This document shows positions 25,098 through 33,388 of a DNA stretch of 64,000 nt, one piece after another. Made by a program: the position numbers and the translations under genes. The stretch comes from Endobacter medicaginis (GTDB lineage: Bacteria > Pseudomonadota > Alphaproteobacteria > Acetobacterales > Acetobacteraceae), in NCBI RefSeq assembly GCF_014192375.1, contig NZ_JACHXV010000006.1:1-64000 (forward strand), given 5' to 3'. Position 1 is the stretch's first letter, and each line of letters begins with the position of its first letter. Under the pieces are notes generated by a model. That model was not told where the DNA came from and ran no database searches. It saw only the letters and a list, made by a program, of their open reading frames with translations.

Positions 25098-26037
25098 GCC
25101 GACAGGTCCGACGGCGCCGGACCTGAGGGCATTCGCCTGCGCGCCGGTGGAGGGGCGGTATCGCTGGCGACGCTGGCTTGCCTTGGCGATCCTGGTGGGC
25201 GCGCTGGTGTCTGCATTTCCGGTCGAGACGCTCGTCTACCATCCCTTCGCGCGCTGGACCGGACTGCAGATGATCTCCGGCGGCATGATGAATCCCGTCG
25301 CCTATGCCGCGCTGATGGTCTGGCGGTTGGTGTGGAACGGCCTGCTGGTGCTGGCGATCTGCGCCGCGCTGGGGCGCACGCCGACCGCTGCACCGATCGG
25401 CGACCGACACGCCGTGCGCGCCGTGCTGATCGGCGTGCTGACCGGTGTCGTCGTGATGGCCGCCGCCATCTGCGCCATCATCGTTACCGGTGCGGCAAGC
25501 GCCACGCTCGCCCCACAACGCCCCGGCGCCGCCCTCGCCTACGGCACGGGATGGATGCTGTTCGACCTGGTCGGCGCGACCGGCGAGGAGTTCTGCGGTC
25601 GCGTGGCCCTGCTGCTGGTCGCCGAGCGGTTCGTCGGCTGGCGTGGCGCGATCCTCGTGTCGGGGCTGCTGTTCGCGGCCCTGCATCTGGCCAATCCCGG
25701 CGTCAGCGTCGTGTGGCTGCTGCGCATTGCCGTCCAGGGCATGTTGCTGGCCTATGCCACCTATCGGACGCGTTCGGTCTGGTGGGCGGTGGGGTATCAC
25801 ACGGGGTGGAACTGGGCGAGCGCGCCGCTGTTCGGCGCCGCTGGCAGCGGCTATCTCGATCGGGGCCATCTGCTGGATTTCACCCCGACCGGGCCGGTGT
25901 GGCTCACCGGCGGCGCGGTCGGGCCGGAAGGCAGCGTGTTCGCCTTCGTCGCGATGGCGGCGGCACTGGGATCGCTGCTGATCGCAACGCCCGCCGCGAC
26001 CGCCGGCGGCATGAGCGCCTGCAAGCGCCGGGCGTGA
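25090..26037 (+). CDS. CPBP-family intramembrane glutamic protease
   Basis: A 315-residue polytopic membrane protein with about eight hydrophobic segments and the complete CPBP/Rce1 (Abi) signature: EExxxR in GATGEEFCGRVALLL near residue 176, FxxxH in LLFAALHLAN near 204 and HxxxN in GYHTGWNWASAP near 243. The family cleaves within or near membranes or has roles in bacteriocin immunity; substrates are mostly unknown. ATG 25090 overlaps the GNAT stop by 8 bases and the stop overlaps the porin start (GTGA), so the run HtrA-GNAT-CPBP-porin appears translationally linked. Confidence 0.85.
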   Translation: MREPTGPTAPDLRAFACAPVEGRYRWRRWLALAILVGALVSAFPVETLVYHPFARWTGLQMISGGMMNPVAYAALMVWRLVWNGLLVLAICAALGRTPTAAPIGDRHAVRAVLIGVLTGVVVMAAAICAIIVTGAASATLAPQRPGAALAYGTGWMLFDLVGATGEEFCGRVALLLVAERFVGWRGAILVSGLLFAALHLANPGVSVVWLLRIAVQGMLLAYATYRTRSVWWAVGYHTGWNWASAPLFGAAGSGYLDRGHLLDFTPTGPVWLTGGAVGPEGSVFAFVAMAAALGSLLIATPAATAGGMSACKRRA

Positions 26038-27488
26038 GCCTGCGGGTCCACCGTCGATCCGGATCGCTGCGTCTGTCGGTGGTCGTCCTTGCGGTCCTGT
26101 CGGCCCAGGCGGGTGCGGCGGACCTGCCGTTGACCACCGACATCCTGCCGTCCGGCGTGCCGCTGCCGGTGCCCGCGCCCCGCTTCGAGCTGCCGCCCGA
26201 CGATGACGGCACCCGTCTGTTCGGCTCCGGCTGGGGGGCAAGGGACTGGCTGGCGCGACACGGGCTGCGGCTGACGGCGTTCGACGTCGAGGAGGTCTGG
26301 GGGCTGGCGCGCGGCGGGCTGCGTCGCGGCGCGAGCTACGACGGCATCACCGCGGCGGCGCTGACCGCGCAGACCGGGCCGCTGCTCGGCTGGCCGGACG
26401 GGCTGTTCAACATCAGCGCGCTGCAGATCCGCGGCCGCTCGTTCGCCGACGACCGCCTCGGCGCGCTCAACGCCGTCAGCGGCTATGACGCCGCACGCTC
26501 GACCCGGCTGTTCGAGCTCTGGTACGAGCAGGGCCTCTTCGGCAACCGCCTCGCGATCCGCGCCGGCACTCTGGACCTCGATACCGAGTTCCTGGTCAGC
26601 CAGAACGCCTCTTTCTTCCTCAATGCGAGCTTCGGCTGGCCGCTGTCGCCGTCCAGCGATCTCTATTCCGGCGGACCGTCGTGGCCGTACTCCGCCCCGG
26701 CGGTGCGGGTGAAGTGGAATCCGCTCTCTCCGCTCGTGCTGATGGCGGCGGTCGGCGACGACAACCCGACCGGCGGACCGTTTTCCGGCGGCCACGGGGG
26801 CGACGCGTCCGGTACGCGCTTCTCGCTTGATACCGGCGCGCTGTTCATCGCCGAGGCGCAGTACTGGCTCGATCTCGCCCGCCACCTGTCGGGCAGCAAC
26901 GCCCCCGCCCTGCCCGGCACATGGAAACTCGGCGCGCTGTACGACAGCGCGACCTTCCCCGACCAGCGCTACGACGCCGCGGGCGGCCTGCTGGCCGCAC
27001 CGTCGAGCAGCGGCCTGCCGCTGCAGCATCGCGGCAACTGGCTCGCCTATCTGGTCATTGACCAGATGATCTGGCGTGAGCGGGTCGGCTCGGACAAGAC
27101 CATCAACCTGTTCGTCCGCGCGATGGCGGGCGCAGGCGGCCGCAACCTGTTCGACCGCGAGGTGCAGGCCGGCCTGACCTTCGACGAGCTGCTGCCCGGA
27201 CGCCCCGACGACACGTTCGGCATCGCCTGGGGGGTCGCGACCTACAGCCGACGCGCGCGGCTTCACGGCGACGATCTCGGTCGCTTCGCGATCCCGCCCG
27301 GCGGGTCCCGGCTGCGGCCGGAACATCATCTCGAACTGACCTACCAGGCCGCCGCGACCCGCTGGCTGAATGTCCAGCCCGACCTGCAGTATTTCTGGAA
27401 TGTCGGCGGCGGCACCCAGACCACGCCGTCCGGCGACAGGATCCGGAATGCCGTCGTGCTCGGGCTGAACGTGACGACGACGTTCTGA
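26034..27488 (+). CDS. Carbohydrate-selective porin, OprB family
   Basis: Outer-membrane beta-barrel porin of 484 residues. A GTG start overlapping the previous stop (GTGA) opens a signal peptide (residues 1-30, ending AGA). Then comes a typical OprB sequence: WLARHGLRLTAFDVEEVWG near residue 68, LFELWYEQGLFGNRLAIRAG near 160, QNASFFLNASFGWP, and alternating aromatic strands to a C-terminal Phe (LNVTTTF), which is the BAM recognition signal. Such porins admit sugars; the specific substrate is not readable. Possible link to the sugar or polyol metabolism suggested by the dehydrogenase at 15153, but distance makes this weak. Confidence 0.88.
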   Translation: MSLRVHRRSGSLRLSVVVLAVLSAQAGAADLPLTTDILPSGVPLPVPAPRFELPPDDDGTRLFGSGWGARDWLARHGLRLTAFDVEEVWGLARGGLRRGASYDGITAAALTAQTGPLLGWPDGLFNISALQIRGRSFADDRLGALNAVSGYDAARSTRLFELWYEQGLFGNRLAIRAGTLDLDTEFLVSQNASFFLNASFGWPLSPSSDLYSGGPSWPYSAPAVRVKWNPLSPLVLMAAVGDDNPTGGPFSGGHGGDASGTRFSLDTGALFIAEAQYWLDLARHLSGSNAPALPGTWKLGALYDSATFPDQRYDAAGGLLAAPSSSGLPLQHRGNWLAYLVIDQMIWRERVGSDKTINLFVRAMAGAGGRNLFDREVQAGLTFDELLPGRPDDTFGIAWGVATYSRRARLHGDDLGRFAIPPGGSRLRPEHHLELTYQAAATRWLNVQPDLQYFWNVGGGTQTTPSGDRIRNAVVLGLNVTTTF

Positions 27489-27489
27489 G

Positions 27490-27507
27490 CGTGCCACAGA
27501 TGGCACG
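27490..27507 (+). terminator. Hairpin after the porin gene
   Basis: CGTGCCA (27490-27496) and TGGCACG (27501-27507) form a perfect 7-bp stem with a 4-base loop directly behind the porin stop. No U run follows; it may act as a weak terminator or an mRNA-end stabiliser. The remaining 180 bases up to the response regulator contain no gene that I can support. Confidence 0.4.
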
Positions 27508-27685
27508 AGGCCGATGCGTCGACTACCTGTCGGCGTTTTCATCCTTGCGACGCAGTTCGCACAAGGCGCAGGCGTCTAGCAGCACATGCGTGCCGGGCGT
27601 TCATGCGTTACGGTCACGGACTGTCCACTCCGGATTCGGCCCTCGCAGGTCGGATCCGCATCACCCGCTGTGATCGGAAGGCGCG

Positions 27686-28363
27686 ATGCGCATCCTGCTT
27701 GTAGAAGATGATCCCACCGTCCGCGGCTTCGTCGCCAAGGGGCTGCGCGAGGCCGGCCATGTGCTGGAGACCGCCGACAACGGCAAGGACGGGCTGTTCC
27801 TCGCCGTCTCCGACGTGTTCGACGTGATCATTCTCGACCGCATGCTGCCCGGCGGCATCGACGGGCTGCGGCTGCTGGAAACACTGCGCGCGCAGGGCAA
27901 CGCCACCCCCGTGGTGCTGCTCTCCGCCCTCAGCCAGGTCGACGAACGCGTCGCCGGGCTCAAGGCGGGGGGCGACGATTATCTGACCAAGCCGTTCGCG
28001 TTCGCCGAGTTGCTGGCCCGTGTCGAGGCGCTGTCGCGGCGCTCGAAAGGCGACGGGCCGCAGACCCGACTGGTGGTGGCCGATCTGGAGATGGACCTGC
28101 TGTCGCGGCAGGTGAAGCGGGCGGGCCAGAAGATCGACCTGCAGCCACGCGAGTTCCGGCTGCTGGAATATCTGATGCGCCATGCCGGCCAGGTGGTGAC
28201 CCGCACCATGCTGCTCGAGGGCGTGTGGGACTATCATTTCGATCCGCAGACCAATGTGATCGACGTGCATGTCTCGCGGCTGCGCCAGAAGATCGACAAG
28301 CCGTTCGAGCTGCCGCTGATCCACACCGTGCGCAACGCGGGCTATATCCTCCGCGCCGAATGA
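27686..28363 (+). CDS. OmpR-family response regulator
   Basis: 225-residue two-component regulator. Receiver domain: acidic pair EDD at residues 7-9, phospho-acceptor Asp in VIILDRMLPGG near 52, Thr/Ser in VVLLSALS near 79 and Lys in YLTKPFAFAEL near 102. Winged-helix DNA-binding domain from about 130: LQPREFRLLEYLMRHAGQVV and VIDVHVSRLRQKID (recognition helix region). Its stop overlaps the histidine kinase start (ATGA), so this is a cognate pair. By sequence style it resembles CusR/TctD-type regulators; the stimulus is unknown. Confidence 0.93.
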   Translation: MRILLVEDDPTVRGFVAKGLREAGHVLETADNGKDGLFLAVSDVFDVIILDRMLPGGIDGLRLLETLRAQGNATPVVLLSALSQVDERVAGLKAGGDDYLTKPFAFAELLARVEALSRRSKGDGPQTRLVVADLEMDLLSRQVKRAGQKIDLQPREFRLLEYLMRHAGQVVTRTMLLEGVWDYHFDPQTNVIDVHVSRLRQKIDKPFELPLIHTVRNAGYILRAE

Positions 28364-29847
28364 GGCGGCGGTTACGCAGTGCGAGGGGCGTGCTGCTGCG
28401 GCTGTGGCGCTCGACCAGCCTGCGCCTCGCACTGATCTTCGGGGCGGTGTTCGCGATCGCCGCGCTGTCGTTCATGCTGTTCATCTGGTGGCGTACGGTG
28501 AACCTGCTCCAGGAGCAGGTGCGGGTGGCGATCGACGCCGATGTGCTCGCACTGACCGAACGCTGGCAGGAGGGCGGCCCGAGCGCGGTCGCGGTGTCGA
28601 TCGGCGACCGCGTCGAGCAGGATGTCGATGACGATACGCTGTACCTGCTGATGGATGCGTCCGGTCATCCGCTGGCCGGCAATCTCACCGTGTGGCCGAC
28701 CGGGTTCAATGATCCCAGCCAGTGGTATCAGGGCCGGGTGCATCGGGCCGGCACCTTCGCGATGGCGGAAATCCGCGTGGTCGGGCTGCCGGACGGGTTC
28801 AGGCTGCTGGTCGGACGCGACGTACGTGCGCGCGACACGCTGCGGCATCTGCTGGCCGACACGCTGTTCTACGCGATGCTGCTGGTCACGGCGCTGGGGC
28901 TGGTCGGTGCGGTAGCGGTGCGCGGGCTGTTTCGGCGCATGATCCGCAACATCTCGCGCACCACGGAAGCGATCGCCTCGGGGCGGCTCGACCAGCGCCT
29001 GCCGCTGTCGGGCACCGGCGACGAGTTCGACAACGTGTCGAACACCATCAATCACATGCTCGACCGCATCGCGCATCTGATGGACGGGGTGAAGCAGGTC
29101 TCCAATGCCATCGCGCACGACCTGCGCACGCCGATCACCCGGGCGCGCACGCGGCTGGAGGATGCCGCCCTGCATGCGCAGGGCGAGGGCGAGCTGCGGG
29201 CCGCGATCGAGCGCGCGGTGGGCGAACTCGACGACATCACCGCCGTGTTCGAAGCCCTGCTGCGCATCGCCGAGATCGAGGCCGGGTCGCGGCGCTCGGC
29301 CTTCGCGGAGATCGACCTGGGCCCGCTGCTGGAGGATCTCGGCGAGCTGTATGCGGCGGTGGCCGAGGATCAGGGGCTGGAGCTGGTGCTGACGGTGCCT
29401 CAGACGCTGCGCGTGCTGGGCGACCGCAGCCTGATCCAGCAGGCGGTGTCGAACCTGCTCGACAACGCGATGAAATTCTCCGCCTGTGCCGCACCCGGCG
29501 GTGTGGTGACGCTGTCGGCGAGTCGCGAGATCCGCGCCGGCGAGGGGCGCGACGCGTTCGCCGCCCGCATCGTGGTGACGGATTGCGGCATCGGCATGGA
29601 CGAGGCCGATCTCGCCCGCGCCACCGAGCGCTTCTTTCGCAGCGAGCGTGCCCGCTCGACGCGCGGTTCGGGCCTTGGCCTGGCCCTGGTGGAGGCGGTG
29701 GCGCATCTGCATGGCGGAACGCTGATGCTGGAGAACGTCCATCCGGGTCTGCGCTGCACGCTGACGCTGCGCGCCGAGCCGGAGCCGAGGCGGCTGGAGG
29801 GCTCGCTTGCCGCCCCCTCCCCGCCTGGCGCATCCTCGCCGCCATGA
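28360..29847 (+). CDS. Sensor histidine kinase (HAMP, HisKA, HATPase_c)
   Basis: Membrane sensor of 495 residues paired with the preceding regulator. Membrane helices at about 18-40 and 165-190 flank a 125-residue periplasmic domain. A HAMP linker follows (FRRMIRNISRTTEAIASGR). Phospho-acceptor His in SNAIAHDLRTPITRART near residue 252; N box NLLDNAMKFSACA near 366; G1 box VTDCGIGMDEAD near 406; G2 box GSGLGLALVEAVAHLHGG near 435. All catalytic motifs are intact. The C-terminal Pro-rich tail (SPPGASSPP) is not conserved. Confidence 0.93.
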   Translation: MRRRLRSARGVLLRLWRSTSLRLALIFGAVFAIAALSFMLFIWWRTVNLLQEQVRVAIDADVLALTERWQEGGPSAVAVSIGDRVEQDVDDDTLYLLMDASGHPLAGNLTVWPTGFNDPSQWYQGRVHRAGTFAMAEIRVVGLPDGFRLLVGRDVRARDTLRHLLADTLFYAMLLVTALGLVGAVAVRGLFRRMIRNISRTTEAIASGRLDQRLPLSGTGDEFDNVSNTINHMLDRIAHLMDGVKQVSNAIAHDLRTPITRARTRLEDAALHAQGEGELRAAIERAVGELDDITAVFEALLRIAEIEAGSRRSAFAEIDLGPLLEDLGELYAAVAEDQGLELVLTVPQTLRVLGDRSLIQQAVSNLLDNAMKFSACAAPGGVVTLSASREIRAGEGRDAFAARIVVTDCGIGMDEADLARATERFFRSERARSTRGSGLGLALVEAVAHLHGGTLMLENVHPGLRCTLTLRAEPEPRRLEGSLAAPSPPGASSPP

Positions 29848-29869
29848 GCCGCATCTGCCCCCGACGCGC

Positions 29870-29885
29870 ATGACAACTCTGTCAT
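29870..29885. promoter_or_regulatory. ATGACA-N4-TGTCAT palindrome
   Basis: A perfect 6-bp inverted repeat with 4-base spacer lies between the kinase stop and the small secreted gene at 29932. CTGTCAT is also a Pho-box half site, though no full second half is evident. It may be an operator or a small mRNA hairpin. Confidence 0.3.
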
Positions 29886-29931
29886 CTTCATCCCATGCTC
29901 GGGCAAATCCGGCGCAGGCAAAATCGGCGTG

Positions 29932-30300
29932 ATGATACGTTGGAACACGGCAAGCTCCCGCCAGGCGGGGCAGGCATGGCTGGCGCTCGGATTGCTGCTG
30001 CTTGCCCTTTGCGGCAGCACACTGTCGCAAAGGGCGGATGCCCAGGCCGACGGCCGTATCACGCCGGCAGGCCCGACGGTGCAGGCTGCGACACCGGAGG
30101 GCGGCGAGCTGGATGTGACCACGGATTCAGCCGAATACTGCCAGCGCCTGCACGCCAAGCTCGATGCCTATGTCAATCCGCCCCGCATCGTGCAGGAGCT
30201 GCGCAGCGAGGGCGAGGAGATGTGCCGCGCAGGTCGCTTCCGCGGCGGCATCGCGCGGCTGCGCCGCGCCTTGCTGGCGATGCGTGACGCCGAACATTGA
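29932..30300 (+). CDS. Small secreted protein of unknown function
   Basis: 122-residue protein (ATG 29932; a GTG codon precedes it directly). Long signal peptide, residues 1-38 (LALGLLLLALCGS core, ADAQADG end). The mature part has two Cys (EYCQRLHAKLDAYV and GEEMCRAGRFRGGI), with predicted helices spaced so that they could pair. It follows the two-component pair by about 85 bases. No known family recognised, though similar short Cys-pair helical proteins recur in Acetobacteraceae as far as I recall. Confidence 0.6.
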   Translation: MIRWNTASSRQAGQAWLALGLLLLALCGSTLSQRADAQADGRITPAGPTVQAATPEGGELDVTTDSAEYCQRLHAKLDAYVNPPRIVQELRSEGEEMCRAGRFRGGIARLRRALLAMRDAEH

Positions 30301-30394
30301 GCCTCGGCAAACGGAGGCCGAGCGAACCGCAAGGCGGCGGTTTCGTTGCGCTCCATATACGGGCCATACTGTGGCTCCTGCGGAGACCAAGACA

Positions 30395-30802
30395 ATGCGT
30401 GGCGCCCTGATCCTGACACTATCCCTCCTCGGCACCCCGGTGGCGTTCGCGCAGGGGGCGCCGGGCATGATCGGCCAGACCACCACCGGAGCGAACGCCG
30501 CGAAAACCACCGCCGGGGCGGCGAAGCCTCTACCCTCGACGCTGGACAACCGCACCTATGCGCCAGGCACGCGCGAGGATTTCGAGCGTCACCCGCTGCC
30601 GCAGGACCACGCGATCGCCCATATCGGCTCGTTGCCGGTGCGGGTACGCGCACCGGTCACACCCGCCTATAACGGTGCGGGCACCTACAGCACCGTCGCC
30701 GGCCAGCCAGCCAACGGCCGCGGCCAGGCGATGTCGGCGCAGATGATGTCCACCGGTGCGCAGGGGCAGGACATCCCGGCCAATCCGGCGCCGATCCCGT
30801 AA
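30395..30802 (+). CDS. Small secreted protein, low complexity
   Basis: 135-residue protein from ATG 30395 (GGAG 9 bases upstream) with a signal peptide (residues 1-19, ending AFA). The mature sequence is Gly/Ala/Thr/Pro-rich without cysteines, containing TYAPGTREDFERHPLPQDH and a C-terminal GQDIPANPAPIP. The 94-base gap before it holds two short inverted repeats (CTCGGC/GCCGAG near 30302-30322 and AACCGC/GCGGTT near 30326-30343), possibly terminating the previous transcript. Unknown function; the coding call rests on signal peptide and ribosome site. Confidence 0.6.
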   Translation: MRGALILTLSLLGTPVAFAQGAPGMIGQTTTGANAAKTTAGAAKPLPSTLDNRTYAPGTREDFERHPLPQDHAIAHIGSLPVRVRAPVTPAYNGAGTYSTVAGQPANGRGQAMSAQMMSTGAQGQDIPANPAPIP

Positions 30803-30806
30803 CGCC

Positions 30807-31652
30807 TCAGTCAGGGAAGTCGGTGGCGCGGCCCACGGCTTCCCAGGTGTCGAGTTCCTTTATGCTCTGCATCCAGCGCTCGCGGGTGGCATCCACCGCA
30901 TAGGCACCAAGAACCAGGTGCAGCGGCGGGTTGTCGCTCGACGCCGCCTCGATGATGGCGGTCACCGCCCGCACCGGGTCGCCCTGCTGGCGGCCGGAGA
31001 TTTCGGCGGTGCCCGACAGGCGGGCGCCGACGCTTTGGCGATAGTCCTCGATCCCCACCTCGGTGGTGCGCAGCGAGCGGCCGGCCCAGTCGGTGCGGAA
31101 CGGGCCGGGTTCGACCGCCATGGCGCGGATCCCCAGATGCGCGACCTCGGCGTGCAGGCCGCTGGTAAAGCCTTCGACCGCGTATTTGCTCGCACCGTAG
31201 TAGGACGAGGCGGCGCGGGCGACGAGGCCGGCAATGGACGAGATGTTGACCACGGTGCCGGATCTCTGCGCGCGCATCAGCGGCAGCACCGCGCGCGTCA
31301 TCGCGAACAGGCCGAACACGTTGGCGTCGAACATCGCCCGGATCTCGGCCTCCTCGCCTTCCTCGGCGGAGGTGAGGTAGCCATAGCCCGCGTTGTTGAC
31401 GAGAACGTCGATGCGGCCGAACGCCTCACGGGTGCGGGCGATGGCATCGGTGATCGCCGACGGGTCGGTCACATCGAGTTCGATCTTGAGCAGACGTTCC
31501 GACGGCGCGTCGAGACCGTCGAGATTGGACAGGCGCCGGGCGGTGGCGACCACGCGCAGGCCGCGCTCGAGGCATTGAAGCGCGAATTCGCGGCCGAAGC
31601 CGGTGGAGCAGCCGGTGATGAACCAGACCGGCCGGGTATCGGAAACACTCAT
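30807..31652 (-). CDS. Short-chain dehydrogenase/reductase
   Basis: 281-residue classical SDR. Cofactor motif TGCSTGFG near residues 14-21, NNAG near 87, catalytic Ser in VVNISSIAG near 138 and YGASK near 155. The Arg-rich VVATARRLSN after strand 2 suggests NADP preference. ATG 31652 overlaps the EVE gene stop (ATGA). The sequence style (long C-terminal part LHLVLGAYAVDATRERW) matches the common oxidoreductase group often annotated as SDR family; substrate not predictable. Confidence 0.88.
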   Translation of the reverse strand: MSVSDTRPVWFITGCSTGFGREFALQCLERGLRVVATARRLSNLDGLDAPSERLLKIELDVTDPSAITDAIARTREAFGRIDVLVNNAGYGYLTSAEEGEEAEIRAMFDANVFGLFAMTRAVLPLMRAQRSGTVVNISSIAGLVARAASSYYGASKYAVEGFTSGLHAEVAHLGIRAMAVEPGPFRTDWAGRSLRTTEVGIEDYRQSVGARLSGTAEISGRQQGDPVRAVTAIIEAASSDNPPLHLVLGAYAVDATRERWMQSIKELDTWEAVGRATDFPD

Positions 31653-32089
31653 CGACGCTTGCCCTTCTTTTCTTCGTAGCCGCCCAGCGCGCAGATATGG
31701 CGCCAGTGTTCGTCGCTCACCGGCATCACCGACAGCCTCGATGTGGTGACCAGCGACATCTCCGCGAGTGCGGGGGCGGCCTTGACCTGCTTCAACGTCA
31801 CCGGGTGGGGAAAGGGTGCGACGGCCTTCATGTCCACGCAGACCCAGTCGCCCTTCTCGCCCGGCTCGACCGTCGGGTCGGGATAGGCCGTGCGGACGAC
31901 CTCGACGACGCCGACGATCTCCTTGCCGATATTGGAATGATAGAAGAACGCGCGGTCGCCGAGGGCCATGCTGGCCAGGTTCCGCTTCGCGAGGTGGTTG
32001 CGCACCCCGGTCCACGGCTCGACCCCGTTGGCGACCTGCTGGTCCCAGGAGAAGGCGTCGGGCTCGGACTTGACCAGCCAGTGGGCCAT
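31649..32089 (-). CDS. EVE domain-containing protein
   Basis: 146-residue PUA-like EVE protein. Characteristic start MAHWLVKSEPDAFSWDQ, then WTGVRNHLAKRNLASM near residue 27, the FFYHSNIGKEIVGVVEV core near 49 and the C-terminal LSVMPVSDEHWRHIC. EVE domains bind modified bases in nucleic acids, some in restriction systems; this stand-alone housekeeping type (YdhF/thymocyte nuclear protein 1-like) is widespread in alphaproteobacteria and has no defence genes beside it. Overlaps both neighbours (TGATG with YciI, ATGA with SDR). Confidence 0.9.
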   Translation of the reverse strand: MAHWLVKSEPDAFSWDQQVANGVEPWTGVRNHLAKRNLASMALGDRAFFYHSNIGKEIVGVVEVVRTAYPDPTVEPGEKGDWVCVDMKAVAPFPHPVTLKQVKAAPALAEMSLVTTSRLSVMPVSDEHWRHICALGGYEEKKGKRR

Positions 32090-32373
32090 CACACCCGCTT
32101 TCCGCCGACGAAGACCGGGGTGTAGGCGAACACCTCCAGCGAGGTGCGGAACGAGGCGTAGGGGTCGTTCTCGCCGATGCGGCGTGCGGTCTCGAGGTCG
32201 GGGGCGGTGACCAGCAGCATGGTGCCGATGGCGGTGTCGTTCTCGTCGAGCAGCGGTCCGGCCTCGATCAGCGCCTCGCCGAGCGAATCGACATAGGCGC
32301 CGTGCGCCGGGCGGGCGGCGGCGCGCTGCGGCGCGGCCGTGGCGGGAAAGCGATAGATCAGCACGAAATGCAT
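32089..32373 (-). CDS. YciI-like protein
   Basis: 94-residue ferredoxin-like-fold protein. The YciI pattern is clear: MHFVLIYRF start, RPAHGAYVDSLGEALIEAGPL with the conserved His near residue 25, and NDPYASFRTSLEVFAYTPV near 68. In the family the conserved His/Asp pair suggests an enzymatic site, but the reaction is unknown. First gene of the YciI-EVE-SDR operon, divergent from ccmC with about 110 bases between starts. Confidence 0.88.
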   Translation of the reverse strand: MHFVLIYRFPATAAPQRAAARPAHGAYVDSLGEALIEAGPLLDENDTAIGTMLLVTAPDLETARRIGENDPYASFRTSLEVFAYTPVFVGGKRV

Positions 32374-32486
32374 CGAAGGCGCCCGATCGGATGGGGGAAG
32401 GACTGGTGGAGGGGATACCGCGCCGGCGCGGTTCGCGGCATGCTGTCACGACCGATCCCCCGAAGCGAGCCCCCTCACCCGAACCG

Positions 32487-33260
32487 ATGCCACCAGAACT
32501 GACCACCACCGCCGTGCCCGCGACCGGCTGGCTGCACCGCTACGCCCATCCCGGCCGCTTCCTGCGCCTCGGCGCGACGGTGCAGCCCTGGCTGAGCGCG
32601 GCCGGGTTGATCCTGACGCTGGCCGGGCTGGGCTGGGGGCTGTTCATCGCACCGGCCGACTGGCAGCAGGGCGACGCGGTGCGGATCATGTATGTGCATG
32701 TGCCGGCGGCCTGGCTGGCCTCGGCGGCCTATCTCGCCCTCGCCGCCTGTGGTTTCGCATCGCTGGTATGGCGGCATCCGCTGGCCGATCTGGCCGCGGT
32801 CGAGATCGGGCCGGTGGGGGCGGGTGTCACCGCGCTGTGCCTCGCCTCGGGCTCGCTGTGGGGCAGGCCGATGTGGGGTGCGTGGTGGGTGTGGGATGCG
32901 CGGCTGACCTCGGTGCTGGTGCTGTTCTTCCTGTTTCTCGGCCATGTGGTGCTGGTGCGCTCGTTCGACGATCCGGCGCGCGGGGCGCGCTCGGCGGCGA
33001 TCCTCGCCCTGGTGGGCGTGCTGGACCTGCCGATCATCAAGTTCTCGGTGCAGTGGTGGAACACGCTGCACCAGCCGGACAGCATCACGCTGACCGCCGC
33101 ACCTGCGATGTCGCTGTCGATGCTGTGGCCGCTGCTGGTCACCGCGCTGGGGTTCAGTTTCGGCTTTGCGGCGATCGTGGTCGCGCGCGTGCGGGCGGCG
33201 ATCCTCGAACAGCGGGTGCGGGTCGCTATGCAGCGTCGGGCACGGATGGCGGAGCGATGA
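32487..33260 (+). CDS. ccmC: Heme exporter/cytochrome c maturation protein CcmC
   Basis: Inner-membrane heme-handling protein that loads heme onto CcmE. 257 residues with six predicted helices. The tryptophan-rich heme-binding motif is WGRPMWGAWWVWDARLTS near residues 130-147, flanked by the conserved His residues in YVHVPAAW near 70 and QWWNTLHQPDS near 190. ATG 32487 chosen; the frame is open to 32391. ccmA and ccmB, which usually precede ccmC, are absent here and must be elsewhere. Stop overlaps ccmD (ATGA). Confidence 0.95.
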   Translation: MPPELTTTAVPATGWLHRYAHPGRFLRLGATVQPWLSAAGLILTLAGLGWGLFIAPADWQQGDAVRIMYVHVPAAWLASAAYLALAACGFASLVWRHPLADLAAVEIGPVGAGVTALCLASGSLWGRPMWGAWWVWDARLTSVLVLFFLFLGHVVLVRSFDDPARGARSAAILALVGVLDLPIIKFSVQWWNTLHQPDSITLTAAPAMSLSMLWPLLVTALGFSFGFAAIVVARVRAAILEQRVRVAMQRRARMAER

Positions 33261-33388
33261 GCGGGGTCTGGGCCTATGTGGACGCGGCCTATGGGCTGTG
33301 CGCCGCGCTCGGGCTGTGGCTGGGCGTGGGCGCGGCGCTGCGGCTGCGACGGGCGCGGCGGGCGCTGGCGCGGATCGAGGGATCATGA
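33257..33388 (+). CDS. ccmD: Cytochrome c maturation small protein CcmD
   Basis: 43-residue single-helix membrane protein (YVDAAYGLCAALGLWLGVGA) with a basic tail RRARRALARI. CcmD links CcmC, CcmE and the ABC transporter. Identified mainly by position and topology between ccmC and ccmE, with ATGA overlaps on both sides. Confidence 0.85.
   Translation: MSGVWAYVDAAYGLCAALGLWLGVGAALRLRRARRALARIEGS

Noticed and set aside
25332-26033. Upstream extension of the porin frame
   Set aside because: Lies inside the CPBP protease gene in another frame; the signal peptide begins at GTG 26034.
31649-32089. EVE protein as part of an anti-phage or restriction system
   Set aside because: Neighbours are an SDR and a YciI protein; no nuclease, methylase or McrB-like gene is present.
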